Of a stretch of DNA of 64,000 bases, positions 51,680-60,939 are shown one piece after another. Origin of the DNA: Sphingobium sp. TKS (GTDB taxonomy: Bacteria > Pseudomonadota > Alphaproteobacteria > Sphingomonadales > Sphingomonadaceae); contig NZ_CP005083.1 in assembly GCF_001563265.1 (NCBI RefSeq), positions 251,001 to 315,000 of the forward strand, read 5' to 3'. The position numbers and the translations under genes are program-made. The notes under the pieces were generated by a model. That model ran no database searches, was not told the origin of the DNA, and saw nothing but the letters and a program-made list of their open reading frames with translations. Within the stretch, counting starts at the first letter, position 1, and each line of letters begins with the position of its first letter.

Positions 51680-52804
51680 ATGTCGAAGCGGAACTATCTC
51701 CTTGCCGGCGTTGCCGTCATTGTGCTGGTGCTTGGTGTCTGGTGGTTTGCCGGATCCGGCACGGCCCCTGAGCCCAGCCTCCAACCCGCTGAAGCCGGGA
51801 AAGCGGCGCCGGGCATATTGCCGGTTGATCGCAAACAGGCCGCGCAGCTCGGTATCCGCCTTGTGCCCGCCATCGCCGCGATTGAAGCGCCCATCGCCGT
51901 CATTCCGGCGGTGATCCAGCCGCCCGCCAACGCGCGCGTGGCGGTGGCCGCAACGTTTCCCGGCGTGGTCATGCGGACGCTGGTGGTCGAAGGTGATACG
52001 GTCCGGCAGGGCCAGCCGCTTGCGATCATTTCCAGCCGCGATGTGTTGACCATGGGGGCCGACCTCACCCGCGCCAATGCGCGGGCGGGCGTGGCGCGGT
52101 CGAACGCGGCCCGGCTCTCGCAGCTTGCCCGCGAAGGCATCATCGCTGGCGCGCGCGCCGATGAAGCCAATGCGCTGGCGGCCGAAGCGGGCGCGGATGT
52201 CGCCGAAAAGGCGCGCATCCTCAAAATGGTCAATGGCGTGGGCGCGAGCGGCACTTATACGCTGACCGCGCCGATCGCGGGGCGCGTCACGACCGCCAGC
52301 GTCCAGACGGGCAATCCGGTGGACGGAACCACCGCGCCTTACGTGATCGACGCCGCCAACCGCTATGAGGTTGTCGGCCAGTTGCCCGAACGGCTCGTCG
52401 GCACGGCCCGCCCGGGCATGACCGTATTGATCGAGCCCGACATCGCCGGCCGGGTCACGGCCGTGGGGTCGACGATAGACCCTGCCACCCGCTCGGTCGT
52501 TCTCAAGGCCGAGATTCCTGCCGGGCCGGGCATCATCGCCGGCCGCGCGACCAGCATGTCGCTGTCCGGCCCAGCCCCGGCCGGTGCCGTCAGCGTGCCT
52601 TCTGGTGCGATCGCCATGATCGGGGACAAGACTATCGTCTTCGTCGCCACTGGCGGCGGATATGCGATCCGCGACGTAACGCTGGGTGGATCTGGGGGCG
52701 GTTCCGTCGAGGGACAAACCGTGCTGCTTTCAGGCGTCAGGCCGGGCGAGCAGGTGGTCATTTCCGGCACGAGCGCACTCAAGGCGCTCGCCTTGTCGCG
52801 ATAG
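51680..52804 (+). CDS. RND efflux periplasmic adaptor
   Basis: 374 residues. A signal-anchor (YLLAGVAVIVLVLGVWWFAG) is followed by the membrane-fusion-protein domains: lipoyl half VVMRTLVVEGDTVRQGQPLA, a short helical hairpin (NARAGVARSNAARLSQLARE) and the second lipoyl half TAPIAGRVTTASVQTGN. The beta-barrel and membrane-proximal parts end in LLSGVRPGEQVVISGTSALK. The short hairpin and lack of extra metal-binding N-terminal domains resemble CzcB/CusB-class adaptors for metal pumps. The next gene starts nine bases later. Confidence 0.88.
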   Translation: MSKRNYLLAGVAVIVLVLGVWWFAGSGTAPEPSLQPAEAGKAAPGILPVDRKQAAQLGIRLVPAIAAIEAPIAVIPAVIQPPANARVAVAATFPGVVMRTLVVEGDTVRQGQPLAIISSRDVLTMGADLTRANARAGVARSNAARLSQLAREGIIAGARADEANALAAEAGADVAEKARILKMVNGVGASGTYTLTAPIAGRVTTASVQTGNPVDGTTAPYVIDAANRYEVVGQLPERLVGTARPGMTVLIEPDIAGRVTAVGSTIDPATRSVVLKAEIPAGPGIIAGRATSMSLSGPAPAGAVSVPSGAIAMIGDKTIVFVATGGGYAIRDVTLGGSGGGSVEGQTVLLSGVRPGEQVVISGTSALKALALSR

Positions 52805-52813
52805 GTCCGGGCC

Positions 52814-55800
52814 ATGTTGCGTTCGCTAGTCGCCGCCTCGCTGTCCTGGCGTCTGCTCGTTCTCGCGCTCGCCCTCGCGGTTGCAGGGCTTGGCGCCTGG
52901 GCCTTCGTGACGCTGCCGGTCGATGCCTATCCGAACATCGCCCAGACGCAGGTGAAAGTCATCCTGAAGGCGCCGGGCATGACCCCCGAGGAGGTGGAGA
53001 GCCGCGTCATCACGCCGATCGAGATGGAAATGCTCGGTATTCCCGATCAGGCCATCCTGCGATCCACCGCCAAATATGCCATTGCCGACATCACCATAGA
53101 TTTTGTCGACGGCACCGACATCTATTGGGCGCGTCAGCAGGTTGCCGAACGCCTGTCGAGCGTGTTGCCCGATCTGCCCGCGTCGGTCAGCGGCGGCCTT
53201 GCCCCGATTTCCACACCGCTTTCGGACATTTACATGTTCACAATCGAGGGACCGCTCTCGCTTCAGCAAAAGCGTGAACTGCTCGACTGGACCATCCGCC
53301 CCGCGCTTCGCACCGTGCCGGGCGTCGCCGATGTGAACGCGCTGGGCGGCTTTGTGCGAACCTTCGAAGTCCGCCCCGATCCCGTTGCGCTTGCGGCGGC
53401 AGGCCTCTCGATCGCGGACATCCAGACGGCGATTGAAAGCGGCAACCGTAACGATGGCGCGGGACGGCTGAAAAGCGGCGAGGAATCGCTGATCGTGCGC
53501 GCGGTCGGCGCAATCCGGTCGGTCGAGGATCTACAGCAACTGGTGGTTCAAAGCCGCAACGACCGCATCGTTCGGCTGGGCGATCTGGCGACGGTCGGAA
53601 CCGGCAGCCTGACGCGCTATGGCGCGGTCAGCAAAAACGGTCAGGCCGAAGCGGTTCAGGGGCTGGTGATCGCCCTGCGCGGCGCCGATGCGCGGCAGGT
53701 GGTGGATGGTGTCCGCACCCGCCTTGCGGAAATCGAAAGCACATTGCCCACAGGCACCCATGTCGATGTTTTTTACGACCGCTCCGACCTGATCGCGCGC
53801 GCCGTCGGCACGGTCGAGAAAGCCTTGCTCGAAGCGGCCGTCCTTGTCGTCGTGCTGCTCATCCTGTTCCTTGGCGACTGGCGTGCGGCGGCGATTGTCG
53901 CCGCCACTCTGCCGCTGGCGGCGCTCATCACCTTCCTCTTCATGCAGGGCATGGGCCTTTCGGCCAATCTCATGAGCCTTGGCGGTCTTGCCATCGCCAT
54001 CGGCCTGCTGGTCGACGGGTCGATCGTGGTGGTGGAAAATATCGTCGAACGGCTCGGCCGGGCACACGAGGAGGGAACCCCGCGCCTCAACCTCGTCTAT
54101 CAGGCGGCAAGTGAAGTCATCGTGCCGGTCTCGGCCGGTATCGCCATCATCGCACTGGTGTTCCTGCCGCTGCTGTCGCTGCAGGGCCTTGAAGGCAAAT
54201 TGTTCGCGCCGGTTGCGCTCACCATCGTCTTTGCGCTGGCCGGCTCGCTCCTGCTCGCGCTCACGCTCGTTCCGGTGCTTGCATCCTTCGGCCTGAAAAG
54301 CGGCCATCATGGTGAGCCGTGGCTGATGCGCCAGCTTGGTCCCCGCTACCGGGGTCTCCTCGATGGCGCCTTCGCGCGCAAGCGGCTGGTTTATGGACTA
54401 TCGGCGGCAGGGCTGGTCATCGCCGGCATCGCCTATGGCGCGGTCGGCAAGACCTTCATGCCGACGATGGATGAAGGCTCTATCATCGTCCAGCTCACCA
54501 AGCTGCCCTCCATCGATCTTGACCAGTCGGTTCAGGGCGACATGGCCGCGCAGCGCGCATTGATGCGCGTGCCGGAAGTGCAGGACGTGATCGCGCGCGT
54601 CGGATCGGACGAAATCGGACTTGATCCGATGAGCCCCAATGAGACCGACAGCTTCGTCCGCCTGAAGCCGCGCTCCGAATGGCGCGGCGACAAGGATCTC
54701 ATCGTCGAGGATATGCGCAAGGCGATGGCAGGCCTGCCCGGCATCGAGCCGAGTTTCACCCAGCCGATCGAGATGCGGGTTTCCGAAATGCTGACCGGTG
54801 CGCGCGGCGATCTTGCCGTCAAGATTTTCGGGCCGGATCTGGCGACGCTGGGCGATCTCGCGGGTCAGGTGCAGGAGATTCTGTCAAACGTCGATGGCGC
54901 ATCCGAAGTGCTGACCGTCGCCAATGACAGCGTAGACTATCTCCAGCTCGACATCGACCGCGCCGCCGCCGGGCGCTTCGGCATGCCGGTCGACCAGATA
55001 CAGGATGCGTTGCGCGCGCAGATCGAAGGCGTCCATGTCGGCGTCGTCGCCGATGGCCAGAAGCGCGTGCCGATCGTCATTCGCGGCGATGAGACGCTGC
55101 GCGCCGATCCCGCCCGCTTTACCGATCTGCAATTGCACACGCCCGCCGGAATTGTCGCCCGGGTCAGCGACATGGCGCGGATCGAGCGGACAGAGGGGCC
55201 GGTCAAGCTTGACCATGAGAACGGGTCGCGCTTCGCGCTGGTGCAGGCGTTCGTCTCCGGGCGCGATCTGGTCGGCTATGTCGATGAAGCGAAGGCCGAG
55301 GTCGGCGCGAAGGTCAAACTGCCCGCCGGCTACAGCATCGTCTGGGGCGGGCAGTTCGAAAACCAGCAGCGCGCCTCGGCCCGGCTGGCGGTCGTGATCC
55401 CGATCGCGCTGCTCCTGATCTTCTTCGTTCTGCTGGCGACGCTGCGCTCGATGCGCGCCTCGGTGCTCATCCTTGTCAACATCCCCTTCGCCATGGTCGG
55501 CGGGATCGTCTCGCTCTGGGCTTCGGGAGAATATCTGTCGGTTCCCGCCTCGGTGGGCTTTATCGCCCTGCTCGGCATCGCGGTGCTCAACGGACTGGTC
55601 ATGGTCACCTATTTCCGCCAGCTCCGCGCCGATGGGCGGAGCATGACCGAGACGGTGCGCCTCGGCGCCGAACGGCGCCTGCGTCCCGTCCTGATGACCG
55701 CCAGCATCACGGCCTTCGGCCTTGTGCCGCTGCTGTTCGCGACCGGCCCGGGATCGGAGATCCAGCGCCCCCTCGCCATCGTCGTGATCGGCGGCCTCAT

Positions 55801-55885
55801 CACCTCCACCCTGCTGACGCTCATTCTGCTGCCGATCCTGTTCGAGCGTTTCGGCGAAAGCGCGGGAGAAACCGACAATGGCTGA
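52814..55885 (+). CDS. Heavy-metal-type RND efflux pump (CzcA/CusA class)
   Basis: 1023 residues with 12 membrane helices and two large periplasmic loops. The N-terminus has the class pattern LPVDAYPNIAQTQVKVILKA and GMTPEEVESRVITPIE. Helix 4 reads AIGLLVDGSIVVVENIVERL near residues 393-412; the first residue is Ala-Ile-Gly as in the copper branch, but Asp-Gly-Ser resembles the divalent-metal branch. The second half has PTMDEGSIIVQLTKLPS and QPIEMRVSEMLTGARGDLAV. It pumps metal ions out using protons with the adaptor and TolC-like protein. The exact metal is unresolved. Confidence 0.9.
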   Translation: MLRSLVAASLSWRLLVLALALAVAGLGAWAFVTLPVDAYPNIAQTQVKVILKAPGMTPEEVESRVITPIEMEMLGIPDQAILRSTAKYAIADITIDFVDGTDIYWARQQVAERLSSVLPDLPASVSGGLAPISTPLSDIYMFTIEGPLSLQQKRELLDWTIRPALRTVPGVADVNALGGFVRTFEVRPDPVALAAAGLSIADIQTAIESGNRNDGAGRLKSGEESLIVRAVGAIRSVEDLQQLVVQSRNDRIVRLGDLATVGTGSLTRYGAVSKNGQAEAVQGLVIALRGADARQVVDGVRTRLAEIESTLPTGTHVDVFYDRSDLIARAVGTVEKALLEAAVLVVVLLILFLGDWRAAAIVAATLPLAALITFLFMQGMGLSANLMSLGGLAIAIGLLVDGSIVVVENIVERLGRAHEEGTPRLNLVYQAASEVIVPVSAGIAIIALVFLPLLSLQGLEGKLFAPVALTIVFALAGSLLLALTLVPVLASFGLKSGHHGEPWLMRQLGPRYRGLLDGAFARKRLVYGLSAAGLVIAGIAYGAVGKTFMPTMDEGSIIVQLTKLPSIDLDQSVQGDMAAQRALMRVPEVQDVIARVGSDEIGLDPMSPNETDSFVRLKPRSEWRGDKDLIVEDMRKAMAGLPGIEPSFTQPIEMRVSEMLTGARGDLAVKIFGPDLATLGDLAGQVQEILSNVDGASEVLTVANDSVDYLQLDIDRAAAGRFGMPVDQIQDALRAQIEGVHVGVVADGQKRVPIVIRGDETLRADPARFTDLQLHTPAGIVARVSDMARIERTEGPVKLDHENGSRFALVQAFVSGRDLVGYVDEAKAEVGAKVKLPAGYSIVWGGQFENQQRASARLAVVIPIALLLIFFVLLATLRSMRASVLILVNIPFAMVGGIVSLWASGEYLSVPASVGFIALLGIAVLNGLVMVTYFRQLRADGRSMTETVRLGAERRLRPVLMTASITAFGLVPLLFATGPGSEIQRPLAIVVIGGLITSTLLTLILLPILFERFGESAGETDNG

Positions 55886-56177
55886 CATCCTGCTGACCTT
55901 CCATTGCGCCTCGCATGACGCCGATAGCGTGACTGACGCACTCCGCGCCGCCTGCGACGCGCCGATCCATATCGCCGAGCAGGCGGTGCGCGGCTGGGAC
56001 TTCGGCGACGCCAGCACGGCGGAACGGGTGTCGGGCCTTCTGCGCCGCAACGCGCTGGAACTGATTGTCGATGAGGACGCTCTGGGGACACTGGTTGACG
56101 CGGTCACCCAATCGAAGCGGTCGCTGCCAGTGCGCTGGCACGTAGTCCCGGTGTCAGCCCGGGGGAGGATCGCATGA
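55878..56177 (+). CDS. DUF3240-like small protein
   Basis: 99 residues starting inside the pump's last codons (eight-base overlap). MADILLTFHCASHDADSVTD and an RGWDFGDASTAERVSGLLRR segment suggest a small ferredoxin-like (PII-like) fold; no membrane helix. Proteins of this type often sit between metal RND genes and the outer-membrane gene and may regulate the pump. The family call is from memory. Confidence 0.7.
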   Translation: MADILLTFHCASHDADSVTDALRAACDAPIHIAEQAVRGWDFGDASTAERVSGLLRRNALELIVDEDALGTLVDAVTQSKRSLPVRWHVVPVSARGRIA

Positions 56178-57421
56178 GATCGCCGATCATCCTCGGGGCG
56201 CTTGTCGCATTGCTCACACCCGCTGGGGCGCTTGCCCAGCGCGCCGATTTGCCGCCGAGCGAAAAGGTTGCCGAAGCGCTGGACAATCATCCGGCCGTGG
56301 CGGCCGCGCGGGCACGGGTGGACGCCGCCCGTGCCGACCGCGACATGCTGGCGAAGGGGACCCATGAGATTGCCGTTACCGGCAGCTATGTTCGCCGCAG
56401 CGTGGACAGGGAAGGCGGCTATGACGAGTTCGACGCCACGATCGCCCGACCGTTCCGCCTGCCGGGCAAGGCGGCGCTCGATCGCGAGGCGGGCGCCCTG
56501 GGCATAGAGGTCGCGGAAAACCGGATGGAGGATGCCCGGCATCAGACGGCTTTGCTGCTCTCCGGCTATTGGAACGACTGGCTGGTCGCCGGCGCGCTGT
56601 ATCGCAACGACCTCGATACGGTGCGCTGGCTGGAAAAGGAGCTGTCCGCGCTGCGCCGGCGCGTGGCGCTGCGCGATGCGGCGGCGCTCGATGTTGATCA
56701 GGCCATGGCGGCAATGGCTCAGGCCCAGGCCCAGGCCGCGAACTCGCTCGCGGCGCGCGAACAGGCGCGTGTGGCGCTTGCCGCGAATTTTCCAGAAATA
56801 CCGCTGCCCATCGAGCCGCCGGAAACGTCCGTCGCGATGGTTCCGGCCCAGAGACTTGCGGCGATGCGGGATCTGGTGATCGAACGCAGCCATGAAATCC
56901 GCGCCGCCGAGCGCGAGGCGCAGCGGCTGGCGGTCGTTGCGCAGCGTGTTCGCGCGGACCGGATTGCCGATCCGTCCTTCGGCGTCCGGCTGTTCAGTGA
57001 GCGGAGCGGCATGGAGCAGGGCGCGGGGGTGGTCATGTCGATGCCGCTGGGCGGCGGTCACAGACGCGCGGCGGCGGACCGGGCTTCCGCGGAAGGCAAT
57101 GCCGCGCAGCTTGAGCATATGTCCGTCCAGCGGACCGTGAGGGCCATCGCGGATGCCGATCTGTCCAGCGCCACATTGCGGCTGGAGGCGTGGAAAAACA
57201 CGGATCTGTCAGCGCAAAGCGCCGCTAGTGCGCTGGCCCGAACCGAACGTGGCTACCAGCTCGGCCAGATCGACCTTGCCGACCTGCTCTATGCCCGCCG
57301 TCAGGCGGGTGAAGCGCGCCGGTCCGAGATCATGGCGCGATCGGAAGCGGCCCGCGCCCTGCTCAAGCTGGAAATCGATTCGCATAGCCTGTGGGTGGTT
57401 CACGATGAGGATGGCGGTTGA
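56174..57421 (+). CDS. TolC-family outer-membrane efflux protein
   Basis: 415 residues with signal peptide (LGALVALLTPAGALAQ) and two outer-membrane-efflux repeats: AARARVDAARADRDMLAKGT early, and RAIADADLSSATLRLEAWKN with RTERGYQLGQIDLADLLYAR late. It overlaps the DUF3240-like gene by ATGA, so adaptor, pump, small protein and channel form one operon. No lipoprotein Cys is visible, unlike the OprM-type gene further right. It ends seven bases before the converging methyltransferase gene. Confidence 0.87.
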   Translation: MRSPIILGALVALLTPAGALAQRADLPPSEKVAEALDNHPAVAAARARVDAARADRDMLAKGTHEIAVTGSYVRRSVDREGGYDEFDATIARPFRLPGKAALDREAGALGIEVAENRMEDARHQTALLLSGYWNDWLVAGALYRNDLDTVRWLEKELSALRRRVALRDAAALDVDQAMAAMAQAQAQAANSLAAREQARVALAANFPEIPLPIEPPETSVAMVPAQRLAAMRDLVIERSHEIRAAEREAQRLAVVAQRVRADRIADPSFGVRLFSERSGMEQGAGVVMSMPLGGGHRRAAADRASAEGNAAQLEHMSVQRTVRAIADADLSSATLRLEAWKNTDLSAQSAASALARTERGYQLGQIDLADLLYARRQAGEARRSEIMARSEAARALLKLEIDSHSLWVVHDEDGG

Positions 57422-57428
57422 CGCCAGG

Positions 57429-58289
57429 TCACGCGCGGGCGCTCACCAGCCAGGCTTTCGCGCCCATGCGAACACCTTCATTATCGCAATTGCGCTCGAA
57501 CAGTTCGACCAGGCTGCGGTGAACGGCTGCGCGTGTGTCGTCCCCGCTCGCCCGGACGAGATCGCCGACCTGCATGCCGTCGAGCACGAAGCGGGTGGCG
57601 CTCTCGGGATCGCTGCCGGGTCCGCCGACGCGCTGCTCGCCCGTCCAGGCGTCGAACGATATGTCACAGAAGCCGGCGCTTTGCAGAAGATCGGTGACAT
57701 AATCCTGCTCGCCCAGCGCGAAGGGGCCGGGCTCGCGCGGCTGCGGCGTGGGCAGGTCGATATGCCGGCGGATCGCGGCCATGACATTGCGCTGCCACGG
57801 ATTGTCGGCGATCGGCGCCCACACCGCGATGTCGAGCCGTCCACCGGCACGCAGCATCCGGCGCAGATTGGCGAATGCGGCATAGGGTTCGGGAAAGAAC
57901 ATCGTGCCGAAGCGGGAATGCAGCCGGTCGAAGGGGGCTTCTTCGGGCATGGCCGTCGCGGCGTCGCCTTGTTCGAAGCGGATGTTGGCAAGACCGGCGC
58001 GCTGCGCCCGATCCGTTGCCGCCGCCACCAGTTCGGGCGATATGTCGAGGCCGAGCGCCAATCCCGTGTTGCCCGTCCTTTCGGCGATCCGCCTCGTCGT
58101 CCAGCCGCCGCCGCAGCCGATATCGACCACCTTCTCCCCGGCAACATAGGCTGCTCGCGCGAGCAGCGCTGCGCCGATCGGTTCGATCATGCTCTCGAAA
58201 CGGTCGAGCTGGGCGAGCCAGCGTGTGCCCGCTTCCCCCGCCCAGTCGTGCGCGGCCGGTTCCTTGCTGTTCCCGTCAGCGTCATTCAT
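57429..58289 (-). CDS. SAM-dependent methyltransferase
   Basis: 286 residues of the class I fold: motif I VVDIGCGGGWTTRRIAERTG near residue 73, acidic residue after LALGLDISPEL, motif II-like PFDRLHSRFGTMFF and motif III near RMLRAGGRLDIAVWAP. It resembles UbiE/Coq5-type enzymes. The substrate cannot be read. It starts inside the stop of the OprM-like gene (ATGA) and is the last gene of the export operon, an unusual place for a methyltransferase. Confidence 0.82.
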   Translation of the reverse strand: MNDADGNSKEPAAHDWAGEAGTRWLAQLDRFESMIEPIGAALLARAAYVAGEKVVDIGCGGGWTTRRIAERTGNTGLALGLDISPELVAAATDRAQRAGLANIRFEQGDAATAMPEEAPFDRLHSRFGTMFFPEPYAAFANLRRMLRAGGRLDIAVWAPIADNPWQRNVMAAIRRHIDLPTPQPREPGPFALGEQDYVTDLLQSAGFCDISFDAWTGEQRVGGPGSDPESATRFVLDGMQVGDLVRASGDDTRAAVHRSLVELFERNCDNEGVRMGAKAWLVSARA

Positions 58290-59812
58290 TGCCCTTCTCC
58301 CACTGTGGCACCAATTGAAACGTGTTTGGAAGTCGGCGCATCGGGCAAGTCCCAGCCCCCACCGATCGCCTTGTACAACGCCACCAGTTGCACCGCCGTT
58401 GTGGCATGCGCGCGGGCACAGGCGGTTTCAGCTTCGTGCAGGAGGCGCTCGGCCGCAAGCAGTTCAATCCCCGCGATATCGCCGGCGGCAAAACGGGCCT
58501 CGGCGTGGCCGACACTTCGACGCGCAGCGTCCAGCGCCGTTTGACGCCGCGCGAGCGCATCGCGTCCGGCGTCATAGTCGCTCAAGGCGCGCTCCGCGTC
58601 GCCCAATGCGGCCAGGACGGCCTGTTCATAGCCCAGCGCGGCCTGCCGCTGAACGGCCTCCCGCGCGCGTATCTCCGCGCGCACGCGGCCGCCGTCGAAC
58701 AAGCGCCAGGAAATGAGCGGCAGGATGGAGTAGCGGGTGCTGGAGGTGTCGAACCAGTCGCCCGTGCTAAGCGCCTGAAATCCGCCGCCCGCTGCGATAG
58801 AGAGCTTGGGAAACAGTTCGGTGGTCGCCACGCCGATATCGGCGGTGCTGGCGGCGAGGCGCCGTTCGGCAGCCAGAACATCGGGGCGACGCCGCAATAT
58901 ATCGGCCCGTTCCCCCACGGGCAGCGCCGGCAGTATGAGAGACGATGCAGTTGCATCGAGCAGCTTGAGTTCACGTTCCGGCGGTGAGCCGAGCAGGACA
59001 CCAAGGCCGAGCACTGCCGCACGCTGCCGCGCCTCTATGCCCGGCAGCAGGGCGTTGGCGGCGGCCCAGCGTTCATGGGTTGCGTCCACGTCGGCACCGG
59101 CAACATCGCCGAGCGCCGCGCGACCGCGCATGAGTTCCAGCGTCTGGTGCAGCGTCGCCACCGTCGCCCGCTGCGCGCGTAATTCTTCTCTGGCGCCGGT
59201 CGCCTCGAACCATGCGCGTGCGACTTCGGCCGCGATCCGCATACGCACGCCCTGCGCCTCCGCTTCACTTGCCTGCAAGCGGGCGTTCGCGCCTTCCAGC
59301 GCCCGCCGGTTCGCGCCGAACAGGTCGAGTTCCCAGGCCGCGTCGAAGCCGGCATCGTAGATCGTCTGAGACGCATCGAGGCCGGGAATGGACCCAACGG
59401 GCAGCGGGCCGTTCTCGCTTTGCCGACGCTGGTTCACACTGGCGCCAGCAGAAACCGTGGGCAGTTGCCGGCCAGCGGCGCGGTCTCGCAGCGCGCGCGC
59501 CTCGTCGATCCGTGCGGTGGCTTGACGGATATCGAGATTTTGCGCCAGTGCGGTATCGACCAGCCTCTCCAGTTCGGGATCGCCCAGGGCCCTCCACCAG
59601 CGGTCCAGGTCCGTTGGCGCCGACGCTTCCCCAACCGGCCGGCTCCAGCCACTACCCGTGTCAACGGCAGGTGGCGCCCGGTAGTTGGGGCCGACCATAC
59701 AGGCCGTCAACGAACTGCAGCCAGCTATCAATATTGCGTAGCGCGACCATCGCGGGGAACGTCCGCCCGTATCAGACAATGACGGCGCATGACTGTGGCG
59801 GGGCGATCTCAT
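58286..59812 (-). CDS. OprM/NodT-type outer-membrane efflux lipoprotein
   Basis: 508 residues starting MRSPRHSHAPSLSD, with a hydrophobic stretch ending in the lipobox SSLTAC and the typical MVGPNYRAPP after it. Two efflux repeats follow: WWRALGDPELERLVDTALAQ with NLDIRQATARIDEARALRD, and LLVAERRLAASTADIGVATT-like segments near residue 340. The chosen ATG overlaps the upstream permease stop as ATGA. It would form the outer channel for the ABC exporter and HlyD-like adaptor encoded with it. Confidence 0.88.
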   Translation of the reverse strand: MRSPRHSHAPSLSDTGGRSPRWSRYAILIAGCSSLTACMVGPNYRAPPAVDTGSGWSRPVGEASAPTDLDRWWRALGDPELERLVDTALAQNLDIRQATARIDEARALRDRAAGRQLPTVSAGASVNQRRQSENGPLPVGSIPGLDASQTIYDAGFDAAWELDLFGANRRALEGANARLQASEAEAQGVRMRIAAEVARAWFEATGAREELRAQRATVATLHQTLELMRGRAALGDVAGADVDATHERWAAANALLPGIEARQRAAVLGLGVLLGSPPERELKLLDATASSLILPALPVGERADILRRRPDVLAAERRLAASTADIGVATTELFPKLSIAAGGGFQALSTGDWFDTSSTRYSILPLISWRLFDGGRVRAEIRAREAVQRQAALGYEQAVLAALGDAERALSDYDAGRDALARRQTALDAARRSVGHAEARFAAGDIAGIELLAAERLLHEAETACARAHATTAVQLVALYKAIGGGWDLPDAPTSKHVSIGATVGEGQ

Positions 59813-60933
59813 TGCAGGCGTCCTCGAACGAAGATGGTGGCCATGGTGAGCGACACCAGGGCGATCATCGCCAATGGCCAGAGGCTGGCAAATATGTCGC
59901 CCGGCGCCATGGCTTTGAGAAAGCTGCCCTCGACGATGACCAGGAAATGGGTGAGTGGAATCGCCTGCGCCAGCCATTGCAGCAGCATGGGCATGTTCTC
60001 GACCGGCGTGGCAAATCCCGACATCAGGACGGATGGCACGCCGATGGCGAAGGCGCCCAGGATGGCCTGTTGCTGGGTCGCGCTGATCGCCGAAATCATC
60101 AGACCGATGCCCACCACCGACAGGATGAACAGGACCAGGCTGACAAACAGCAGCGCGAACGACCCGTTGAACGGAATCCGGAACGGTCCCGCGGCCGCGG
60201 CCATCATCAGAAGTCCGAGCATGGTGCCGATGACCAGCGCCGGCAAGGATTTGGACAGGATGATTTCCGGCGTGGAGGTTGGTGAGACCAGCAACTGGTC
60301 GAAGGTTCCCAGTTCGCGTTCACGGGCGATCGACAGCGAGGTTATGAGCAGTGCGCTGAAGAACGCCAGGATGCCGGAGAGGCCCGGGACGATGAACCAG
60401 CGATACGTCAGATTGGGATTGAACCAGTTGCGTACCGCCACTGGCGTCGCAGGACCTGTGCCGGGGTTGGCCTCCGCGCCGACTTCGGCGGCGATGGCGG
60501 AGAGATAACTGGCGGTGATCTGTCCCGAATTGCTGCGCCGGCCGTCGATCAACAGCTGGATACGGCCGCTGTCTCCGGCAGCGATTGCGCGCGAAAAGTC
60601 CGGCTGGATGTCGAGCGCCGCGATCACCTTGCCCTGGTCGATCAGGCGTCCCAGTTCCTGACCGTCGGTCACGCGATAGACCTGGGTAATGAAGTCGGCC
60701 CGATCGAGCCGCGCGATCAGTTCATGCGACCAGCGGCCCGCATCCTGATTATGCACGGCAATATCGACGTTGCGCACTTCGAGCGTCGCGGCGAAGGCGA
60801 ACACCAGCAGTTGCAGCAGCGGCGGCATGAACACCACCATGCGGCTGCGCGGATCGCGCAGGATGCTCAGCACTTCCTTGACGAACTGGGCTCGCAGCCG
60901 GGTGAAAGAGAGATAGCCATTGTGCCGCGTCAT
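59809..60933 (-). CDS. ABC-2 type permease, second copy
   Basis: 374 residues. An N-terminal helix (FVKEVLSILRDPRSRMVVFM) is followed by a large periplasmic domain (ADFITQVYRVTDGQELGRLI to ISYLSAIAAEVG-like part) and five C-terminal helices, the YbhR/YhhJ pattern. AREREL after the first C-terminal helix is the usual coupling motif. It pairs with the upstream permease as a heterodimer for export of a drug or lipid-like compound. Confidence 0.88.
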   Translation of the reverse strand: MTRHNGYLSFTRLRAQFVKEVLSILRDPRSRMVVFMPPLLQLLVFAFAATLEVRNVDIAVHNQDAGRWSHELIARLDRADFITQVYRVTDGQELGRLIDQGKVIAALDIQPDFSRAIAAGDSGRIQLLIDGRRSNSGQITASYLSAIAAEVGAEANPGTGPATPVAVRNWFNPNLTYRWFIVPGLSGILAFFSALLITSLSIARERELGTFDQLLVSPTSTPEIILSKSLPALVIGTMLGLLMMAAAAGPFRIPFNGSFALLFVSLVLFILSVVGIGLMISAISATQQQAILGAFAIGVPSVLMSGFATPVENMPMLLQWLAQAIPLTHFLVIVEGSFLKAMAPGDIFASLWPLAMIALVSLTMATIFVRGRLQ

Positions 60934-60939
60934 GGCTCG

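Noticed and set aside
54884..57118. 744-codon frame opposite the RND and TolC genes
   Set aside because: It spans three recognised plus-strand genes and shows no domain of its own.
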